Of a stretch of 64,000 nucleotides of DNA, positions 59,201 through 64,000 are shown one piece after another. The position numbers and the translations under genes are program-made. How positions within the stretch are numbered: position 1 is the stretch's first letter; every line of letters starts with the position of its first letter. The DNA comes from Phoronis australis (taxonomy: Eukaryota > Phoronida > Phoronidae), in assembly GCA_002633005.1 (NCBI GenBank), contig NMRA01000172.1, positions 13,977 to 77,976 on the forward strand, in the 5' to 3' direction. The notes under the pieces were generated by a model, which made no database searches, was not told the origin of the DNA, and was given only the letters and a program-made list of their open reading frames with translations.

Positions 59201-61994
59201 TACAGAAACCCTGTAACTGTCAGAACACATGGGACTCAGATGTCCCATTTGCACCTAAACTTCGCAAATCTATGTCAGTTGTCTGTTTTATGAAAAGTGA
59301 TCCCAATGCAACAAAAAAACCCAAAAGCACAGACCAGGAATACCTTGCGACCCAAATAATAAATCCACAATCACAGACGCAGCCAGCGAGCACTCGTACC
59401 TTCAACGTTAAAGCATTCTTTTTCTTCGGTCGGTTCAAGAGGATAGTCGACACTCCGTTCTCGTTGGTGACTTTAATCTCAGTGTACTTACTACCCTCAC
59501 CATCTGCTGATGTTGGAGACATCTCCACAGCTGGACTCTGGGCAGCTACTAAAGAGCTGACCAAGTCAATATACTGCTTCTGGGCCTCGTCCTGAGGAGA
59601 GAGAAGTTCAAAGTAAACCCTACATTTGGCCAGATGCTTATACCACATTCTGTAACATGAACGGATGGGTGTATTTCACCCGCCCTGGATCTGACCCTAA
59701 ACCATCGCAGGTTACAGAACTTCCCCTCCCAGGGTGGCACCTGTTTTAACTGCTACGTACACCCCCATTAACAATGATTGCCACCCATAAGCACTGCTGT
59801 AGAGGAGTCAACAATTAATGAATGCTGCCAACTTTGAATATGCACCTGACGTCAAAGCACTGACGCACACTACTACTTGATGATACCTCAACAATTCAGA
59901 CAACAGTCAGCACTTAAAACAATGGAGGTGAGCTGTTTAGAGTTTTCATGTTCATGATGCCCAAGCTGCATAGAAAGGTGGCATATAATTTTGTTTGCGC
60001 TGAACACGCCCCAACCAAGTAATGACTACAGCAGGTGCAAGCACCCTACTGTGTTACACAGCATATGGCTCGTTTTTTAAAATTTACTTAAAATATATCT
60101 TAATACTGTGCTCTAAATTTTAAAGTCCTTCTCTCACGCGTTGTTAACCCTTATTACATGGTTAGAAGATGTTATAAGGATCCAAGAAGTACCTACCCCA
60201 TAACTAATACACGATCCGTACTCGAAAACAGTTTAACACGATTCGTACCCGAAGAAACACCGCCATTTTGAACTTGCTGCGAACCCGGAAGTACAATTCA
60301 TTCAGGAACCCAGGCCGAGAAAAGCGCCGTCAGTGCGACTGGAGCAGTGCCTGTACTGGTACCAGCCAGCAAACGGGGATAAAATAATCGACAGAGCGCC
60401 TTAATTTTAATAAAATCAAACTACGGACAATTTTATGGAATTTGCTGAAGCAATGTGGCGAATAAATATTGACAGAAATTATTTTGCCAGACTCGGGACC
60501 GCAGCCTATCGGACCCGGTGCGGATCGAGACTAGACACTGGCGAACGGTAAATGCATGTGGTTGCAAGCTGTTTTGTCGAAGTAAAATGGTCAAATGATA
60601 AATGCTGCATATATTCAAGGGTAGTTTCAGACACTTGCATGAAATTACGGGCTGGTTAGTCCTGTGTAACACTGCCGCGGCCGACCTTAGTTAGCCTCAG
60701 TCACCAGCTACCAGTGAAGACTATAGTCAAAATACAGCTTGTTAGTAGGCCTATACAGCTTTGCGCCAAGACTACCCTTAGGCCTAACTGGTCGCTTTTG
60801 GCAAGAAAGGAGAAAAGAATATAAAGAAAGGGTGTCGAAAATAAGAATTTATGTAGTAAGTATTTTCGGATACTGGAACCACATGGGCAGTTTGCAAGAA
60901 GGACTTTAATTAATTACAGCCAATGGCACTACCCCCCATGATCCCTATCAAAAGTGATGACAACTTATGACTTCTGAATGCTAAATTGCACCAAACAATT
61001 TCAGTGCTTCATGACATCTTGTACCAATCACCTGAGCACAAACATACCTGTGAAATGTTTCCAAGTGAGTTCCAGGCATTCCACTTAGCCTTGCCCACAA
61101 TATCCATCAATCCTGGCTTTGGGGCATTACACTGACCGACAGTTGCCTGAAAAACGATCGTGCACATAATCATATGTCGGTTCACATGTAAGGCTTAGGA
61201 TCCCTTTTTTCCACAACACCAGCCTGTGGCAGCTGATGTGGGTTGGGATCCTTCATTAATTTAATAACCAGGATCACCTGATTGCAGCACAAATTGATTG
61301 GGACTCTTCTATTATTACTCAACACCACCTGGAGTTCACTGTGTGGTGCAAGTTTCAACATTAGTCAAGCCTAGACCAGGACCAATTAAGCTATTTTTTG
61401 GACCAATAGCACCAAGAGGGAAAATATCTAACATGAGTATAAAAGTCCACGAAATGTTTGCTGAACTGGCAACAAGGAGGCAGTTCTTGGACATCTAGAG
61501 GACGGCAAAGCTGGCCAGTCATCCAGCAAATTGAATCGTACTCAACTGTCTGAAACTGTCCTGTTGACATCCTCTACAGGTCTGACTGTGGCCAGTTCAA
61601 ACTATTTTTGTGAACTATGCTCCATACCTGCTGGCAGAAACAGTAACTGGAATATTTGGTTCATAAATGATGTGTTCAACAAATGTAATGAGTAGCAATT
61701 AAAAATGAAGATATATTTTTACAACACTTAAATATTGAACTTTTGAAAAAAAAATCTACAAAGAATTAACATTTACCATAAACGGTCACAAACAAAAAAG
61801 ACGGACAGTTTTGCCAAAGCATATTATGAATACCATAGCCAATTACCTGCTTGAAAAGACCATAGATTTTAAGCTTCACTTCATTGCCTGGGTCTTCACT
61901 CAGCGAGTTCAGCGCTTCTTTGGCCTGAGCAAACTCCACATCGTGCGCTCCCATGGAAACCGATGACAGTCCAAACTGCCTTACTCCTGTGAAC
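53290..61994 (-). CDS. ECI2: Enoyl-CoA delta isomerase 2 with N-terminal acyl-CoA-binding domain (5' partial)
   Basis: Exons in order: 61994-61847, 61146-61048, 59591-59400, 58928-58856, 58380-58278, 58004-57884, then 54868-54779, 53877-53734 and 53445-53290. Four exons also occur in a second copy (57281-57090, 56596-56524, 56049-55947, 55678-55558), see the repeat entries. With one copy, about 374 residues are recovered; human ECI2 has 394. The ACBP domain comes first ([38 protein letters not shown]), then the crotonase fold: [26 protein letters not shown] (oxyanion hole region), [16 protein letters not shown], the [17 protein letters not shown] block with the E of the active-site region, and FPKIMG. 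The C-terminus is KAKL, an AKL-type peroxisomal signal. The enzyme shifts double bonds of 3-enoyl-CoA to trans-2-enoyl-CoA in beta-oxidation of unsaturated fatty acids. The first exon (leader and start) lies upstream or outside the window. Confidence 0.93.
53921..53942. repeat. CAA microsatellite
   Basis: About six to seven CAA units in the ECI2 intron next to exon 53877-53734. Confidence 0.9.
54579..54634. repeat. AAT/GAT microsatellite
   Basis: AAT repeats pass into about ten GAT units, in the ECI2 intron between 53877 and 54779. Confidence 0.95.
55554..57878 (-). repeat. Direct repeat block, copy 1, with four ECI2 exons
   Basis: Matches 57880-60188 end to end. The part from about 56935 to 57878 looks identical to 59245-60188, while 55554-56935 differs by several percent with small indels. 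It carries exons 57281-57090, 56596-56524, 56049-55947 and 55678-55558, all intact and in phase. Confidence 0.95.
57880..60188 (-). repeat. Direct repeat block, copy 2, with the same four ECI2 exons
   Basis: Begins immediately after a single N at 57879, inside the splice-donor context of the copy 2 exon 58004-57884. All four exons are intact. The single N at the exact junction points to an assembly join. Confidence 0.95.
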
Positions 61995-64000
61995 CTACAA
62001 CTCAAGATGAGAGCCCTTGAACACTACTTGCCATGTGTTGGTAGAAAATCACATTATCATCTGTGCACACAACTTTTGCATTTGCTCATTAACACTGTAG
62101 TATAGTGTGTTATTTTCTATCAGAGAACTTATTTGAAGACTTTGGATAACAGAATTTTATAGAAATTTTGCCTCTTGTAACAGATATACATACTCAGTCT
62201 GACACAAATCAATTTATTTCACGCACGCACGTGCACACACACACACACACACACACACCCACCCGCACACACACACCCACCCGCGCACACGCACCCGCGC
62301 ACACGCACCCGCGCACACCCACCCGCGCACACCCACCCGCGCACACACATATGAAACTCAGTCCTAACTTCTGATTTTATAGTTTAAACCAGTCTGGCAA
62401 CGGATATCACTTTTCAGTCATGCCGCTTGGACATCACATCGCTACATTCACCATCTGACCAATCAAGACACTAAAGAAACCATAAAACCTTACCACAAAG
62501 TGTGCAGCTAACAGCAGTATATTCAAGTAAGGCAAAAACGAGCTATTCTAACAAGAGACAAAACCAGAGGAATGGTTGTGTAATGAAACAATCATTGCAT
62601 TTGTATACCTGCACCAACCTAACTCAGTGTTGAATCTGATTAATGCTTCACCTGTACATTGAACCCTCCTTATCACACAAAGGTGTACAAGCACTTAAAC
62701 ACAAGACAGACAAATGATGGCATTCACTGTAGTTGAACTTATCACAAGGCATCGCTAACTTTGGATGAAAATAAATACCAAAATTAATCTTTAATTTCTC
62801 AAAGCTTCTCTGTGATTGCCTACAATTTCTAACAACATTGTCTGATGCTAGCCATCATGCTATATTAAAATGATAGAACATTTTATTTGGTGCCTCTATA
62901 TTTCACCTTTTGACAGCCACAATGTGTCCTAACAGGTTTGAAAAATATAATCAACACAGCTTTCATCACGTTTTCATGAAAATTTGACTTATAGTTACAT
63001 ATGGAAAAATTTCAGCTCATTTTAATCCAGAAGATGAGATTAAAGCCTCATGAAAATGGGGTTTAATCCACATGCAGGAATTGTCCAATTGCAGACACCA
63101 TTTAATTGTTTTAGATATGTTATTCAGTATCAGGAGAAAACTAGAACCATACTAAAAAGACACAAAAGAAACACAAGGCACTTCAGGAATAGCCACTGAG
63201 GTGCTGACCAATTGAATATATATATTACAGAGTGAAACTGTTGTTAACCACAGAAATTACCAACCTTTGGGGTCATGCAGGACAGTTGGACAGATATGAG
63301 CCAGCCAGCTAACAAATGGAACAATTTTATAAAATGATAAATCCTGAATGAGAGTGGTATCTTGCATGTTCAACACTTCTAAGATTTTTAACTATTCAAA
63401 AAGACACGTTTAAATGAATGACTCTTACCATACAATAGTTTGGGCAAGATTTAGTTTCCTCACTCAAATTACAATTTTTTTTGTTGCAGTGAATCTGTGA
63501 GTTTCGAGTAACTTCATGTTGACACAACACTATAGAGTATTTGTCAAACAGATGGCCAAGTGTGCCTCTGTCACATTTCAACTGACTCTGGTGAGCAACC
63601 CAACTAAGTTATGACCCTAGATAGCACATACGTGGGATACCAACAAGGGAGATGTGGCATGGACTCATTTATAGTAAAAGGTAGCTAGACTCACTCCTGG
63701 GTAGTTGATCCACCAACCTGCAGTACTTAATAAGCACCGAAGGTGGATAATCCTCCTATTCAGTGCGACTCAACTGAAAGTTAGCTGTATAAGGACTTAA
63801 GTTGACCTTTAAGTGAAAATGTACTGAATACCATGAAACTCAACAAAATCAATACTCACAACATGTATACCTGGATTAGAAAAGAATAATCCTTTGTAAC
63901 TATACACGTACATGCGTCTCCCAAGTCATGGAAATCTGCCGTAATGCAACACGTTCAACTTTTAAGTCATTATGCACACATGTCCCTCGACATCACGCCA
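61995..64000. other. Upstream ECI2 intron or promoter side
   Basis: No coding sequence recognised. An acceptor (TTGTAG) at 61997-61995 precedes the first recovered ECI2 exon, which begins in mid-codon, so at least one coding exon lies further up. It holds the CA-rich satellite at 62222-62347. Confidence 0.5.
62222..62347. repeat. Compound CA / CACCCGCGCA satellite
   Basis: (CA)n of about 12 units leads into variants of CACCCGCGCACACG over about 80 bases. One strand carries almost no T and the tract is rich in alternating purine-pyrimidine steps. Confidence 0.95.

Noticed and set aside
55554-60188. True tandem exon duplication in ECI2
   Set aside because: Single N exactly at the junction and allele-like divergence make an assembly join more likely; kept as a finding for checking.
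62168-62374. HTHTHTPTRTHTP frame
   Set aside because: Translation of the CA-rich satellite, not a protein gene.

Overview
The window is a piece of an animal nuclear genome. Genes are split by GT..AG introns of 0.3-8 kb, introns and spacers are full of degraded transposons, and every recognised protein is metazoan: an LDLa/LRR G-protein-coupled receptor of the GRL101/RXFP type, a roadblock dynein light chain, RMDN proteins, ECI2 and a carnosine-synthase-like ATP-grasp ligase. Base composition is AT-rich. I think a marine invertebrate (deuterostome or lophotrochozoan) is likely, but the sequence alone does not fix the phylum.

Layout. 1-180 (+): C-terminal tail of an LTR-retrotransposon pol. 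1871-7967 (+): a two-exon, 1879-residue receptor with CUB-like, C-type lectin, LDLa, LRR and 7TM modules, followed by a LINE reverse-transcriptase relic. 9745-21376 (-): a carnosine-synthase-1-like ATP-grasp gene whose 8.3 kb intron holds a broken gypsy-like pol, a THAP-domain relic and a 1.14 kb hAT-like element with a tRNA-like block inside. 21.4-25.1 kb: spacer with repeats. 25119-28529 (-): complete roadblock dynein light chain gene, four coding exons. 27.2-33.0 kb: four copies of a long inverted-repeat (foldback) element, other repeats and a 463-base assembly gap. 33487-40998 (+) and 46117-51493 (+): two tandem RMDN1-like paralogues with matching exon phases. 53290-61994 (-): ECI2 (ACBP plus enoyl-CoA isomerase), convergent with the second RMDN gene, with its 5' end missing and a 2.3 kb block holding four exons present twice around a single N.

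The genes do not form an operon or a joint pathway. They are separate housekeeping and signalling genes: fatty-acid beta-oxidation (ECI2), microtubule and mitochondrial biology (RMDN, dynein light chain), dipeptide-type ligation (CARNS-like) and cell-surface sensing (the receptor).

The exon models were assembled by hand from splice signals, phase continuity and remembered family sequence features. First coding exons of both RMDN genes and of ECI2 were not found. The most notable points are the receptor's module combination, a homopolymer frameshift that hides a possible membrane anchor on the CARNS-like enzyme, a probable false haplotype duplication in ECI2, a cluster of foldback elements, and several near-perfect palindromes in introns.
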